Shown here in pieces: positions 43,601-51,105 of a DNA stretch of 64,000 nucleotides. The position numbers and the translations under genes were made by a program. The stretch is from JAGLOK01 sp963676355 (GTDB lineage: Bacteria; Bacillota; Clostridia; Christensenellales; UMGS416). The stretch's first letter is position 1. Every line of letters begins with the position of its first letter. The DNA is taken from positions 1,302,001-1,366,000 of the forward strand of contig OY781093.1 of NCBI GenBank assembly GCA_963676355.1, read 5' to 3'. Under the pieces are notes generated by a model. The model made no database searches and was not told the DNA's origin. It saw only the letters and a program-made list of their open reading frames with translations.

Positions 43601-43721
43601 GATTTGCTTAAATATAAATAGTGTGATATGATGCTACGCACATTAGTTTGATTATCAAATAAAATATTTATTCACATTAATTAGAACAATATGTAAAATT
43701 TAAATCGTAAAAAGGATAAAA

Positions 43722-44810
43722 ATGAATACAGGAAAAATGAAAAGCCTTGTTATCGGAAATCTTGAGGCAAAACTCCCGATAGTTCAAGGGGGCATGGGCA
43801 TTGGCATATCTCTGTCCGGACTTGCATCATCAGTCGCCAATCAAGGTGGAATCGGTGTTATAGCCGCCGCCGGTGTGGGAATGAACGAGCCGGATTATTA
43901 CACTAATTTTAAAGAAGCCAACATTCGCGCATTAAAAGCACAAATACAAAAGGCAAAAGAACTGTCAAAGGGGATAATCGGTGTCAACATAATGGTTGCG
44001 CTTTCCGACTTTTCCGACATGGTTAAAACTGCTGTAAAAGAAAAGGCCGATATTATATTTTCGGGTGCGGGATTGCCGCTTAATCTGCCTGAATTTTTGG
44101 ACAAGTCTCAAAAAACAAAGTTAGTGCCTATAGTGTCTTCTGGAAGAGCTGCGAAGATTATCACTAAAAACTGGCAGCGAAAGTATAACTATATTCCTGA
44201 CGCTATCGTAGTTGAAGGTCCTGATGCCGGCGGTCACCTTGGCTTTAAAGCCGATCAGTTGGATAACCCCGACTTCTCTTTAAAAAACTTACTATCTGAT
44301 GTTTTAAGCAGCATAGCTCCGCTTGAGGAATCGTTTGGCAAAAGGATTCCTGTTATCGCCGCTGGGGGGATATACACCGGCGGAGACATTTACGACATCA
44401 TGGAGCAGGGTGCTTCCGGTGTTCAGATGGCAACCCGATTTGTTACAACAACCGAATGCGATGCTTCGCCGGAATTTAAAGAATGTTATATCCGCGCGCA
44501 AAAATCAGACATTGATATTATTAAAAGCCCTGTGGGAATGCCGGGTCGTGCGATAATGAACAACTTTATTAAAAGCTTTATAGCCGGCAAGAAAAAACCG
44601 GTAAAGTGCCCTTATCATTGCATTATCACCTGCGATTATAAATCGAGTCCGTATTGCATAGCGCTTGCGTTGTCGAATGCGAAAAATGGTCGCATGAAAA
44701 ATGGTTTTGCCTTCGCGGGGAAGAATGCCTATAAAGCGGACGGTATTATTTCCGTTAAAAATCTCGTTGAGACGATTAAAAGCGAGTATCGGAGCTTTGT
44801 GGGGAAGTAG
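43722..44810 (+). CDS. Nitronate monooxygenase / FabK-like flavoprotein
   Basis: A 362-residue FMN-binding TIM-barrel protein of the NMO/2-nitropropane dioxygenase group, which includes FabK enoyl-ACP reductases. PIVQGGMGIGISLSGLASSV starts the fold (quoted to 20), GVNIMVALSDF follows, then VEGPDAGGHLGF (about 165-176), IPVIAAGGIYTGGDIY and GVQMATRF, the flavin phosphate site. The C-terminal tail (KKPVKCPYHCIITCDY) carries cysteines not general in FabK. It is likely an oxidase or reductase; no fatty-acid genes are adjacent, so NMO is a little more likely. Confidence 0.85.
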   Translation: MNTGKMKSLVIGNLEAKLPIVQGGMGIGISLSGLASSVANQGGIGVIAAAGVGMNEPDYYTNFKEANIRALKAQIQKAKELSKGIIGVNIMVALSDFSDMVKTAVKEKADIIFSGAGLPLNLPEFLDKSQKTKLVPIVSSGRAAKIITKNWQRKYNYIPDAIVVEGPDAGGHLGFKADQLDNPDFSLKNLLSDVLSSIAPLEESFGKRIPVIAAGGIYTGGDIYDIMEQGASGVQMATRFVTTTECDASPEFKECYIRAQKSDIDIIKSPVGMPGRAIMNNFIKSFIAGKKKPVKCPYHCIITCDYKSSPYCIALALSNAKNGRMKNGFAFAGKNAYKADGIISVKNLVETIKSEYRSFVGK

Positions 44811-44851
44811 TGGATGGATTGATGAGTTGATATAGTAAAAATGTTGTTAGA

Positions 44852-44875
44852 ACCCCCGTAAGGGGGCTATTGTAT
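44852..44875 (+). terminator. Terminator after the NMO-like gene
   Basis: Stem ACCCCC / GGGGGCT with loop GTAA and a short T-containing tail, 40 bases after the stop codon. Confidence 0.65.
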
Positions 44876-44985
44876 AGGTATCGATCCATGATTTTGATTA
44901 AATGAATATGAAAACTCACTTTACTTATGCATAATGAATCTGTTATTAGGAGTAATTTATTTTTATTTATGCGAAATATTATTAT

Positions 44986-45014
44986 TTACCATATGAGTTA
45001 TTTATATGGTATAA
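44986..45014 (+). promoter_or_regulatory. Inverted repeat and promoter before the accessory three-gene unit
   Basis: ACCATAT (about 44988) and ATATGGT (about 45004) form an inverted repeat ending at the -10 box TATAAT (45009-45014). The site is about 50 bases before ATG 45065 and suggests a regulated promoter. Confidence 0.45.
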
Positions 45015-45064
45015 TAACATAAAATACTTTGTTATTTGAATACTTAATAATTATAGGTGGAATA

Positions 45065-45595
45065 ATGAGTGATAATAGCTTTAAGTACAGATATGCTAAA
45101 GGTCTTTCAGAATTTGCATATAAGTCATATACTGAAGAAAAAGAAAGAAAAGACTTATTAATTAGACAATCTGGTAGTCTTTTAATTGCAATATCGGTTA
45201 TGACTGCTTTTGTAGGAAGCATTTTACCATTAGCTCTTCAAGTTTTAGAAAATATTGTCGAAACAAGTACAGTACTACTTTTTTTCTTAATAATAATCAT
45301 TCCATTATTTATAGATTTTATATTGAGTATACTTATATTATGGAGAAACAAATATAATTCACTTCCATTTGGTAGTAAATATAAAGAACATATAAATGAT
45401 AATTTAGAGAATTACCAAGAGGATGATTCTCAATTCTACTATGATTTATTTTCGAACATTACAGAAGCTCACGAATCAATAGCAAAAGCCAATGATACTA
45501 AAGCTAATATAGCAAAAGCTGCCCATATATGTTTGTTTGTCTCAATTTTTGCTTTTCTCACTAGTATTTTTGCAATCATTATAATATTAATTTAG
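45065..45595 (+). CDS. Three-segment membrane protein of unknown function
   Basis: A 176-residue protein. A charged N-terminal helix (1-38, YTEEKERKDLLIRQ) leads to transmembrane segments at about 39-60 and 70-95. A cytosolic part (about 96-150) contains FYYDLFSNITEAHESIAKANDTKANIAKAAH (quoted in parts: NITEAHESIAKAND), then a last segment (about 150-176) ends the protein. The layout recalls small 2TM or SLATT-like effector proteins near defence genes, but no family match is certain. ATG 45065 has AGGTGGA before it; the frame stays open to 45029. The sequence is AT-rich. Two small disordered proteins follow directly. Confidence 0.65.
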   Translation: MSDNSFKYRYAKGLSEFAYKSYTEEKERKDLLIRQSGSLLIAISVMTAFVGSILPLALQVLENIVETSTVLLFFLIIIIPLFIDFILSILILWRNKYNSLPFGSKYKEHINDNLENYQEDDSQFYYDLFSNITEAHESIAKANDTKANIAKAAHICLFVSIFAFLTSIFAIIIILI

Positions 45596-45604
45596 GAGAT
45601 GAAT

Positions 45605-45928
45605 ATGATGGATAATGATAATAATAATGAAAATAAGACTAATAAATCTGATGGTATTGAGAAAAAGAAAACTAACCTTACCAGACCTCCAAGATTCGGT
45701 TCTTCTCCTGAATCAAGATTAATCCAATTTATGACTATGAGTTCATTTAATTCCCCTGATTTAGATAAAGAGGATGTTTCTTCTTTACCGGAGAATGGTC
45801 CCGCAAATAACAAACTAAATACAACAAACACCCCTCCTGTATTTGGAAAAACAATTCCTGTGGTTGAGAAATATAACATAGTTAGTGATGAAAAAAATAC
45901 CGAAGATGATGGGAGGGACGATGAATAG
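45605..45928 (+). CDS. Small disordered protein with two PPxFG motifs
   Basis: A 107-residue, hydrophilic protein with no predicted core: long runs of Asn, Asp, Lys and Ser. Two proline motifs stand out: TRPPRFGSSPES near 29-40 and NTPPVFGKTIPV near 78-89. AGGAG (45594-45598) sets the start at ATG 45605 rather than 45599. It follows the membrane protein by 9 bases, and the next small gene starts at once after its stop. The repeated motif may be a docking site for a partner. I recognise no family. Confidence 0.55.
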   Translation: MMDNDNNNENKTNKSDGIEKKKTNLTRPPRFGSSPESRLIQFMTMSSFNSPDLDKEDVSSLPENGPANNKLNTTNTPPVFGKTIPVVEKYNIVSDEKNTEDDGRDDE

Positions 45929-46024
45929 ATGTCTGAAAAAAATAAAAGTAAACCTATCAAGCCACCTGTATTTGGACAGCCTCCAAAAAGTCAAGAAAAG
46001 AGAAATAAAATTCCAAAATCGTAA
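45929..46024 (+). CDS. 31-residue protein with a PPxFG motif
   Basis: A short frame starting at ATG 45929, the base after the previous stop codon. It encodes KPIKPPVFGQPPKSQ, the same PPVFG motif as the upstream gene, in a basic Lys/Pro-rich peptide. GGGAGG at 45911-45916 lies 12 bases before. A second frame from ATG 45921 (45 residues) is open too but lacks the motif. The shared motif is the reason to accept this one. Confidence 0.5.
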   Translation: MSEKNKSKPIKPPVFGQPPKSQEKRNKIPKS

Positions 46025-46162
46025 AGTCTATTTTATTTGTAATATTGGTACGGTGTAGAAGATATTTTACCTGACAGATAGTCTTGCTTTCGCGTACACT
46101 AATGAAAAGTCTACCTCCTTAACGATGTTGTCAGCAATAACTTTACATCATTTACATACTTA

Positions 46163-46210
46163 GCCTCTCAGTCCTCCTTAGGCGTCAAGCTCCCATCATT
46201 ATGTAGAGCT
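46163..46210 (+). repeat. Palindromic repeat family R1, diverged copy
   Basis: CCTCTCAGTC, a degenerate first hairpin, then AGCTCCC...AGAGCT. The order is that of the better copies at 46295 and 47116, with more changes. Confidence 0.5.
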
Positions 46211-46294
46211 CATTAGTAATCAAGCATTTATGCGTGAGAATGTTATGGTTAAGAATCACACCACTATTTGTTTAAACTAGAAGTCCTTAATCAT

Positions 46295-46340
46295 ACACCT
46301 CTGTCGGCTTTATCCGACATCTCCCCTAGGAAGGAGATGG
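46295..46340 (+). repeat. Palindromic repeat family R1, copy 2
   Basis: ACACCTCTGTCGG, a hairpin GTCGG/CCGAC, then ATCTCCCCTAGGAAGGAGAT, a second hairpin. The two-hairpin layout matches widespread clostridial intergenic repeats starting CCCCTCNGTC. Confidence 0.7.
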
Positions 46341-46424
46341 GCAAACCGAGTGGATAAGTTAAGCAGATAGAATAGAAAAAGCTAGGAGAGTTTGATTGAA
46401 ATACAGTGGAACGCTCTGCGGAGC

Positions 46425-46538
46425 AAAAGCTTGCTTATAAGTGCGGGGATGCGAAGCATCACCGCCTGAAAAACAAAAAAACTTCCCAGCCGCTAGATAG
46501 TTTGCAAAAAAGATAAAGTTCGTCGGCGATCGGGGTGG
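46425..46538 (+). repeat. Dispersed repeat family, copy C (plus strand)
   Basis: It contains CTTGCTTATAAG, GCGGGGATGCGAAGC, CACCGCCTGAAAAAC, ACTTCCCAGCC, CAAAAAAGATAA in the same order as the reverse complement of copies A and B at 8513-8830. Its last 55 bases (46484-46538) recur at 47270-47324 with three mismatches. Confidence 0.7.
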
Positions 46539-46546
46539 TTGGTGAG

Positions 46547-46595
46547 TACCCCTCCGTCACACTGCGTGTGACACCTCCCCTTTAAAGGGCGAGGT
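46547..46595 (+). repeat. Palindromic repeat family R1, copy 3
   Basis: TACCCCTCCGTC, hairpin CACACTGCGTGTG, then CACCTCCCCTTTAAAGGGCGAGGT. It is in inverted orientation to the copy at 47116-47161 on the other side of the DUF559 gene. Confidence 0.8.
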
Positions 46596-46659
46596 ATCCC
46601 AGTTTAAAATAGCAAGTAGTTTAATATATGGTTAGGTTATAAGAGGATGCTAGCTTTTC

Positions 46660-47013
46660 TTATAATCGTTCGTTTAGTATTTTGTTTATCTTGTTACAGA
46701 CTACATTGAAAGCTTCAATGATTTCATCATTAGAAAACCTTATAACCTTTATATCTAACGCACCTATATAATTAGTTCTAAACTTATCACGATCATTGTT
46801 GGCCTTTATCTTGTGATGATTTCCGTCAATTTCAATTACTAATTTTGCTTTTGCACAGTAAAAATCAGCAATATAACTAGTAATAACCTTTTGTCTGCGA
46901 AACCTAACATCATGATTTCTGAGAAAGTTAAACCATAGCGATTTCTCGGCTTCAGTCATATTTCTGCGTAGTTTTTTAGCTATAGGGGTAAGCTTTTTAT
47001 TGTACTTAAGCAT
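46660..47013 (-). CDS. DUF559 endonuclease-like protein
   Basis: A 117-residue protein of the DUF559 family, a Vsr-like fold of the PD-(D/E)XK group. LRRNMTEAEKSLWFNFLRN is the typical N-terminus. RRQKVITSYIADFYCAKAKLVIEIDG (cited by IADFYC and VIEIDGNHH) gives the D...ExD catalytic pattern, and IKVIRFSNDEI closes the core. Length is standard. The -10-like TATAAT at 47025-47020 lies only six bases before ATG 47013, and no ribosome site is seen, so translation would be leaderless or weak. TTG 47019 is another start. The gene is enclosed by inverted R1 repeats and by a direct 55-base repeat. Confidence 0.85.
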   Translation of the reverse strand: MLKYNKKLTPIAKKLRRNMTEAEKSLWFNFLRNHDVRFRRQKVITSYIADFYCAKAKLVIEIDGNHHKIKANNDRDKFRTNYIGALDIKVIRFSNDEIIEAFNVVCNKINKILNERL

Positions 47014-47115
47014 ATACAAATTATACCATTTAACATATTGCTTGTATATATATAAAGCATAAAAGTTAGGAAAAGTAGTTTCTATTACTAATATAATACC
47101 CTGCGAAATTGCGAT

Positions 47116-47161
47116 AGCTCCCCTTTAAAGGGGAGCTGGCAGCTTAGCTGACTGAGGGGTA
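47116..47161 (-). repeat. Palindromic repeat family R1, copy 4 (inverted)
   Basis: Minus strand TACCCCTCAGTC, hairpin AGCTAAGCT, then the perfect palindrome AGCTCCCCTTTAAAGGGGAGCT (47116-47137, cited by its ends AGCTCCCC/GGGGAGCT). It mirrors copy 3 across the DUF559 gene. Confidence 0.85.
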
Positions 47162-47269
47162 TGAATGAAGAGTTATAAATTGTAAAGCCTTTTCATTAGG
47201 GGAGATACCGCTTACTACAAGTATGGTAGACATTGTTGTATAAATAGCCGAATGCAATGTTTGCCAAAC

Positions 47270-47324
47270 TCCCAGCCGCTAGATAGTTTGCAAAAAAGAT
47301 AAAGTTAGACGGTGATCGGGGTGG
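47270..47324 (+). repeat. 55-base direct repeat, partial copy D of the dispersed family
   Basis: It starts TCCCAGCCGCTAGATAG and ends GATCGGGGTGG, matching 46484-46538 in the same orientation with 52 of 55 bases. The region 47014-47365 around it holds no gene. Confidence 0.85.
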
Positions 47325-47365
47325 GCAGAATATAGTATACGCATTATAACACTTGATTTTTCACC

Positions 47366-47929
47366 CTAATCCATCTGCTCAATACTAATCTGCTTTAACA
47401 AAAAAGTACCTTTGCCACAATGCAACACTATCATTAAAGAATCTTCGTCTTCTAACGTATCAAAACTTTCTTCATAAGTTACCCAGTCCTCGTCAATATT
47501 TTGCGTTAGGGAACTGGGTGGATTGCCGTTTTCGCCTTGAAAGGTAAAGTAGCGCAGGGAAGTTATAGGCTTTTTCCAAAAAGAATAGTTAATTAGTGGA
47601 TCAGCATCAATGTTTTTCATTGTAATGGATAACTTATATTTATTGCCAGGCGTAATGGGAGCTTCACCTCTTAAGGAAAAGGTATCTTCAACAGTGATTT
47701 GCAAAAAGTCTTCTTCTTGTGTTTTGCTGTCTATTTGCTCAATTGTATACTCACCGGTGTCTGTTTTGACTTTCATTTCAATGGATAAATCATTTTTATC
47801 AATGATTTCATTTATATCATCGGCGACGGAATATTTTTCGCAACCAGTCAGTAAGAAAATTGTAATGAAAGCCATTAGGCATATATTAAAATGTAGTTTT
47901 CTAATTGTTGTTTTATTAATGTTAATCAC
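47366..47929 (-). CDS. Putative lipoprotein, function unknown
   Basis: A 187-residue exported protein with lipobox LLTGC (Cys near 30), then a short linker. Residues 60-187 look like a beta-sandwich: LQITVEDTFSLRGEAPI, YKLSITMKNIDADPL, WVTYEESFDTLEDEDSLMIVLHCG. This alternation of strands resembles carbohydrate-binding module folds, which is inference. It is AT-rich and lies beside the repeat patch. No partner gene is evident on the same strand other than the 47956 membrane protein upstream by 26 bases. Confidence 0.65.
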   Translation of the reverse strand: MININKTTIRKLHFNICLMAFITIFLLTGCEKYSVADDINEIIDKNDLSIEMKVKTDTGEYTIEQIDSKTQEEDFLQITVEDTFSLRGEAPITPGNKYKLSITMKNIDADPLINYSFWKKPITSLRYFTFQGENGNPPSSLTQNIDEDWVTYEESFDTLEDEDSLMIVLHCGKGTFLLKQISIEQMD

Positions 47930-47955
47930 TTCCTAATTATAGAATATATTATTAG

Positions 47956-48321
47956 CTACTCGTTTAACCGATTCTCCGCAAACCCGCAAAACAAAAATCC
48001 AAACCCGATTACAATAAATATCCCAAGCTCAAGCTCAAATCCAAACCTGCCGGACGCTATCATGGAAATAATGTTAAACAACACTACACTGGCTATTACT
48101 ATAATACCGCCAAGCATTTCGCGCTTCCACGCTATCGCCATGCCGACAAGCAGCATAACAGGCTCAAAAAATATCATTACCCATTCAGCAACCGATAAAC
48201 TCGGCGCGGTGGTAAAATCAGCTTCACCAAAGAAAAATACCAGAAAAAGCAGAGCGGTCAGTATGCTCAATATTCTTGTCGCCCATCTAATTACGTTAAC
48301 TGTCTTGTGAGAACTTTTCAT
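47956..48321 (-). CDS. Small four-segment membrane protein
   Basis: 121 residues with four hydrophobic segments (about 13-30, 42-60, 67-88, 95-115): ILTALLFLVFFFG, VMIFFEPVMLLVGMAIAW, MLGGIIVIASVVLFNIIS, LGIFIVIGFGFLFCG. It overlaps the XRE regulator by 4 bases, so the two are translationally coupled. Such pairs of an HTH regulator and a small membrane protein are common in Firmicutes; the membrane partner may sense envelope stress or modulate the regulator. Family not known to me. Confidence 0.75.
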   Translation of the reverse strand: MKSSHKTVNVIRWATRILSILTALLFLVFFFGEADFTTAPSLSVAEWVMIFFEPVMLLVGMAIAWKREMLGGIIVIASVVLFNIISMIASGRFGFELELGIFIVIGFGFLFCGFAENRLNE

Positions 48322-48791
48322 TTATCCGTCTCCTTTTTTATAAGGTCATTATATTTTGAGGTAATCTTTTTTAAATCAAACGAAGAACAATACCTTTTGC
48401 CGGCGGTATCGGTCACTTTGTAATGCTCGGTCAAAATGTTTTTGGCTAAAATAAAGCCGGAATTCTCCTCCAACACATCCCAGAAAACATAATTGCGATT
48501 GGATGGTTCGGTATAAGTCTGCAAGTCTTTGTGAGCGAGCGTTTCAACTAAGTTAACTGGATCTTCTCCCAGTTCCATTGAAAGCAGACGGCTGTCACGA
48601 TAGACGGCGCAAACAGCACAGGTGGCGCACCAGCTTAAGGTAAGCCGCCCCTTTTCAATTTGAATAAGCGTCTTTTTGGACAGACCGATGGAGTTTGCCA
48701 TCTCCTGCTGTGAGTAGCTGTATTCCGTCCGCAAAAGCTTGATGCTGAGTGATATTTTTTCGATTAAGTCCTGTCTGGTAATAGAAACCAC
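48318..48791 (-). CDS. XRE-family HTH regulator
   Basis: A 157-residue protein with an N-terminal XRE helix-turn-helix (about 10-65): IKLLRTEYSYSQQEMANSIGLSKKTLIQIEKGR, of which YSQQEMANSIGLSKKTL is the recognition unit. The C-terminal part (about 85-157) is unknown. The start at GTG 48791 touches its own ribosome site (AGGAGG ends one base before). An ATT codon at 48782, giving MTRQDLIEKI, has proper spacing and fits homologues that start TRQDL, so a rare ATT start is possible. It is coupled to the small membrane protein. Confidence 0.82.
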   Translation of the reverse strand: MVSITRQDLIEKISLSIKLLRTEYSYSQQEMANSIGLSKKTLIQIEKGRLTLSWCATCAVCAVYRDSRLLSMELGEDPVNLVETLAHKDLQTYTEPSNRNYVFWDVLEENSGFILAKNILTEHYKVTDTAGKRYCSSFDLKKITSKYNDLIKKETDK

Positions 48792-48896
48792 CTCCTGAGC
48801 AAAATAGTGCGATATGCCACAAAAAGTGTAATATTACACCACGATTGCATTATAGCACACCCACAAAACGTATGCAAATGTATACAATCAAAAAAC

Positions 48897-48925
48897 TTGC
48901 TCCAAAAAGCAAAATATAGTATAAT
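48897..48925 (+). promoter_or_regulatory. SRP RNA promoter
   Basis: TTGCTC (48897-48902), 17-base spacer, TATAAT (48920-48925), six bases before the predicted RNA start. Confidence 0.8.
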
Positions 48926-48930
48926 CGTCT

Positions 48931-49157
48931 AGCCGTGCCAGATGGGGTGTTGGCGGTGCCCTGTAACCTGCAACCCGCCTTAGGCAGGATTGGATACCGA
49001 GATGAGGAATTAATATTCGGGAAGCGGAAATTATGAAGGATGTTGACGGTCGGGTCCCTTGCAATAGCTCTTTGTGAATCATGTCAGGTCAGGAATGAAG
49101 CAGCATTAAGCGATGGAGATATGTGCCTTGGGCTAGCCTGGCAGGAGTCTGGATTAT
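48931..49157 (+). ncRNA. ffs: Signal recognition particle RNA (long, scRNA type)
   Basis: The conserved SRP domain is plain: GTCAGGTCAGGAATGAAGCAGC near 49079-49101, which binds Ffh (cited by AGGAATGAAGCAGC). The remaining 5' region of about 140 bases gives the longer Bacillus/Clostridium-type molecule with an Alu domain. The 5' TAGCCGTGCCAGA can pair with 3' GCTAGCCTGGCA/TCTGG. A T-run begins at 49151. The molecule acts with Ffh and FtsY in protein export. The exact ends are uncertain by some bases. Confidence 0.92.
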
Positions 49158-49445
49158 TTTTTCGTCCGAATAAGCGTTTCGATTTTCGGCTGCACGGCTT
49201 TATTTTATAACAAATTCCACTTATATAAACATATTGTAGATTAATACCTATAAGCTTTCACAACTTAACAAAAGAGTGTTTTTAAAGCGTAATTGGCTGA
49301 TATCTTTTTTATTCTTGTAAAACGGTTAATTTGTTTGAAAAAACAAGGCCGGTATTGTAAAATACTTAATAAACAATGGACAGTTATAGAGCATAAACAT
49401 ATATTACAAATACATAAGCAATGGTTAATGATGCTGGAGGAAGCT

Positions 49446-50522
49446 ATGGGTACGATTAAAGTAATTAAAACAGATAAGCTAAAAGAAAAGTATAAAGATC
49501 CGAATAAGATTCCGTTTGGACGCATGTTTACAGACTACATGCTCCAGATGAAATATGACAGTGAAAATGGCTGGAACGACATAGTCATTAAACCTTATGA
49601 GGCTTTCAAAATGGATCCCGCAAGCATGGTGCTTCATTATGCTCAGGCTATTTTTGAAGGAATGAAAGCATATAAGGATGCTGACGGAAACATACGTCTT
49701 TTTAGACCAGACCAAAACTTTAAGCGCATGAATGAGTCGGCTGACAGAATGAAAATACCGACATTTGATGAAAAGCTTGTGCTTGAAGGCTTGGAGCAGT
49801 TACTATTGCTTGAAAAAGACTGGATTCCACAAGAAGAAGGTACATCGCTGTATATTCGCCCAACGATAATAGCGACAGATCCATTCCTTGGAGTTCGTCC
49901 TTCGGAAACATACACATTCTTTATCATACTTTGCCCTGTAGGACCTTATTATGCAGAAGGATTTAACCCTATCAGCATTTCGGTTGAAGATGAGTATGTG
50001 CGTGCTGTTAAAGGCGGCACCGGGCAGGTTAAAGCTGCGGGCAACTATGCTGCATCACTTTATGCTGCTGCAAACGCAAAAAAGAAAGGATACTCTCAGG
50101 TGCTCTGGCTTGACGGCATCGAGCATAAGTATGTTGAAGAAGTTGGCTCAATGAATATATTCTTTGAGTTCAATGATGAGATTGTAACTCCCGAGTTAAA
50201 TGGAAGCATTCTTCCAGGAATCACAAGAAAATCTATAATTGAACTTGCTCGCAGTATGGGCAAAAATGTTGTCGAAAGACCTATATCCATCGGCGAAGTT
50301 TTTGAACGTTTTGAAAAAGGCGAGCTTAAGGAAGTCTTTGGTACAGGAACGGCAGCTGTGGTATCACCTGTTGGCGTGATGGAATGGGAAGGCAAAGTAA
50401 TAAAAATCAATGATGGCAAGACTGGTGAGACAACTCTCAAGCTGTTTCACACACTTTGTGGAATTCAAAACGGCAGTATTGAAGACGACAAGGATTGGTC
50501 ATATGTTATCAATGTAAATTAA
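49446..50522 (+). CDS. ilvE: Branched-chain amino acid aminotransferase
   Basis: A 358-residue fold-type IV PLP enzyme, transaminating Leu, Ile and Val. LHYAQAIFEGMKAY (about 60-73), SLYIRPTIIATD, the PLP lysine region GGTGQVKAAGNYAASL (about 190-205), EVGSMNIFF and GITRKSIIELAR are those of class II BCATs. ATG 49446 follows GGAGGAAGC. The open frame extends 51 codons upstream with no family likeness. The 285 bases between SRP RNA and the start hold no T-box or other element I recognise. A terminator follows. Confidence 0.96.
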   Translation: MGTIKVIKTDKLKEKYKDPNKIPFGRMFTDYMLQMKYDSENGWNDIVIKPYEAFKMDPASMVLHYAQAIFEGMKAYKDADGNIRLFRPDQNFKRMNESADRMKIPTFDEKLVLEGLEQLLLLEKDWIPQEEGTSLYIRPTIIATDPFLGVRPSETYTFFIILCPVGPYYAEGFNPISISVEDEYVRAVKGGTGQVKAAGNYAASLYAAANAKKKGYSQVLWLDGIEHKYVEEVGSMNIFFEFNDEIVTPELNGSILPGITRKSIIELARSMGKNVVERPISIGEVFERFEKGELKEVFGTGTAAVVSPVGVMEWEGKVIKINDGKTGETTLKLFHTLCGIQNGSIEDDKDWSYVINVN

Positions 50523-50535
50523 ATTACTGAATGCA

Positions 50536-50571
50536 AAAAAAGGTTTGGGAGAATTCTCTCAAGCCTTTTAA
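50536..50571 (+). terminator. Terminator after ilvE
   Basis: Stem AAAGGTTTGGGAGA / TCTCTCAAGCCTTTT (with G-U pairs) and loop ATTC, with TTTT at the end. Confidence 0.85.
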
Positions 50572-50670
50572 TTTTGTGCGGCTAAATATATTTTTAACTA
50601 AATATTAATACTTAAGCAATATAATGTGTTATAATATATTGTGAATTTTAATCCAATATTGGAGCTTTAT

Positions 50671-51081
50671 ATGATTACAAAAAAAGAATTAATAAAAATG
50701 GCTTATGATGTACAAGGGCTCAGAAAGCTTCCGAACGGTCTGGAATCAGGCGAGGTGGGAGTTGCACTTGTCACAAAAGATGGCAGTTTATACACTGGCA
50801 TAAATATTGAGTTTTATTGCTCACTCGGACATTGCGCGGAGTGTTCTGCAATAAGTGAAATGCTCAAAGACAATAAGACAGAGATTGATATGATAGTCGC
50901 GGTGGATCGTGAAAAAGTGATTCCTCCTTGTGGCAGATGTCGCGAGCTTATGATGCAGGTTTGCAAAGATGGCAAAGACATCAAAGTCATTTTAAGCGAT
51001 GACGGGGACTATAAACTGTTGGGAGAGCTTTTGCCCAACTATTGGAATAACGAAGGAATGAATGATTATCTTGAAAAATGA
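50671..51081 (+). CDS. Cytidine deaminase-family protein
   Basis: 136 residues, a zinc-dependent deaminase fold. The His-Cys-Ala-Glu motif (SLGHCAECSA, about 58-67) provides one zinc ligand and the catalytic Glu; PPCGRCRE (about 93-100) gives the other cysteines. It resembles the blasticidin-S deaminase/Cdd-like group, so cytidine is probable but not certain. ATG 50671 follows GGAG by nine bases; the frame stays open ten codons further up. A CARDB-like gene follows by 24 bases. Confidence 0.88.
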   Translation: MITKKELIKMAYDVQGLRKLPNGLESGEVGVALVTKDGSLYTGINIEFYCSLGHCAECSAISEMLKDNKTEIDMIVAVDREKVIPPCGRCRELMMQVCKDGKDIKVILSDDGDYKLLGELLPNYWNNEGMNDYLEK

Positions 51082-51105
51082 ATTTCATCTAAAAGGAGAT
51101 AAGTG

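Larger units (their letters stand above)
46025..46659. other. Gene-free repeat-rich stretch before the DUF559 gene
   Basis: No credible gene is present. The first 140 bases show nothing recognisable. The remainder holds three palindromic repeats of one family (46163-46210, 46295-46340, 46547-46595) and one plus-strand copy of the dispersed repeat (46425-46538). Each is listed separately. Confidence 0.7.

Noticed and set aside
46025..47365. CRISPR array among the repeats near DUF559
   Set aside because: Repeats are few, irregularly spaced, of two kinds and in both orientations; there are no unique spacers of constant length and no cas genes. None was found elsewhere in the window.
49161..49445. 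T-box or leucine attenuator before ilvE
   Set aside because: No T-box core, antiterminator or branched-chain-rich leader peptide was found in these 285 bases.
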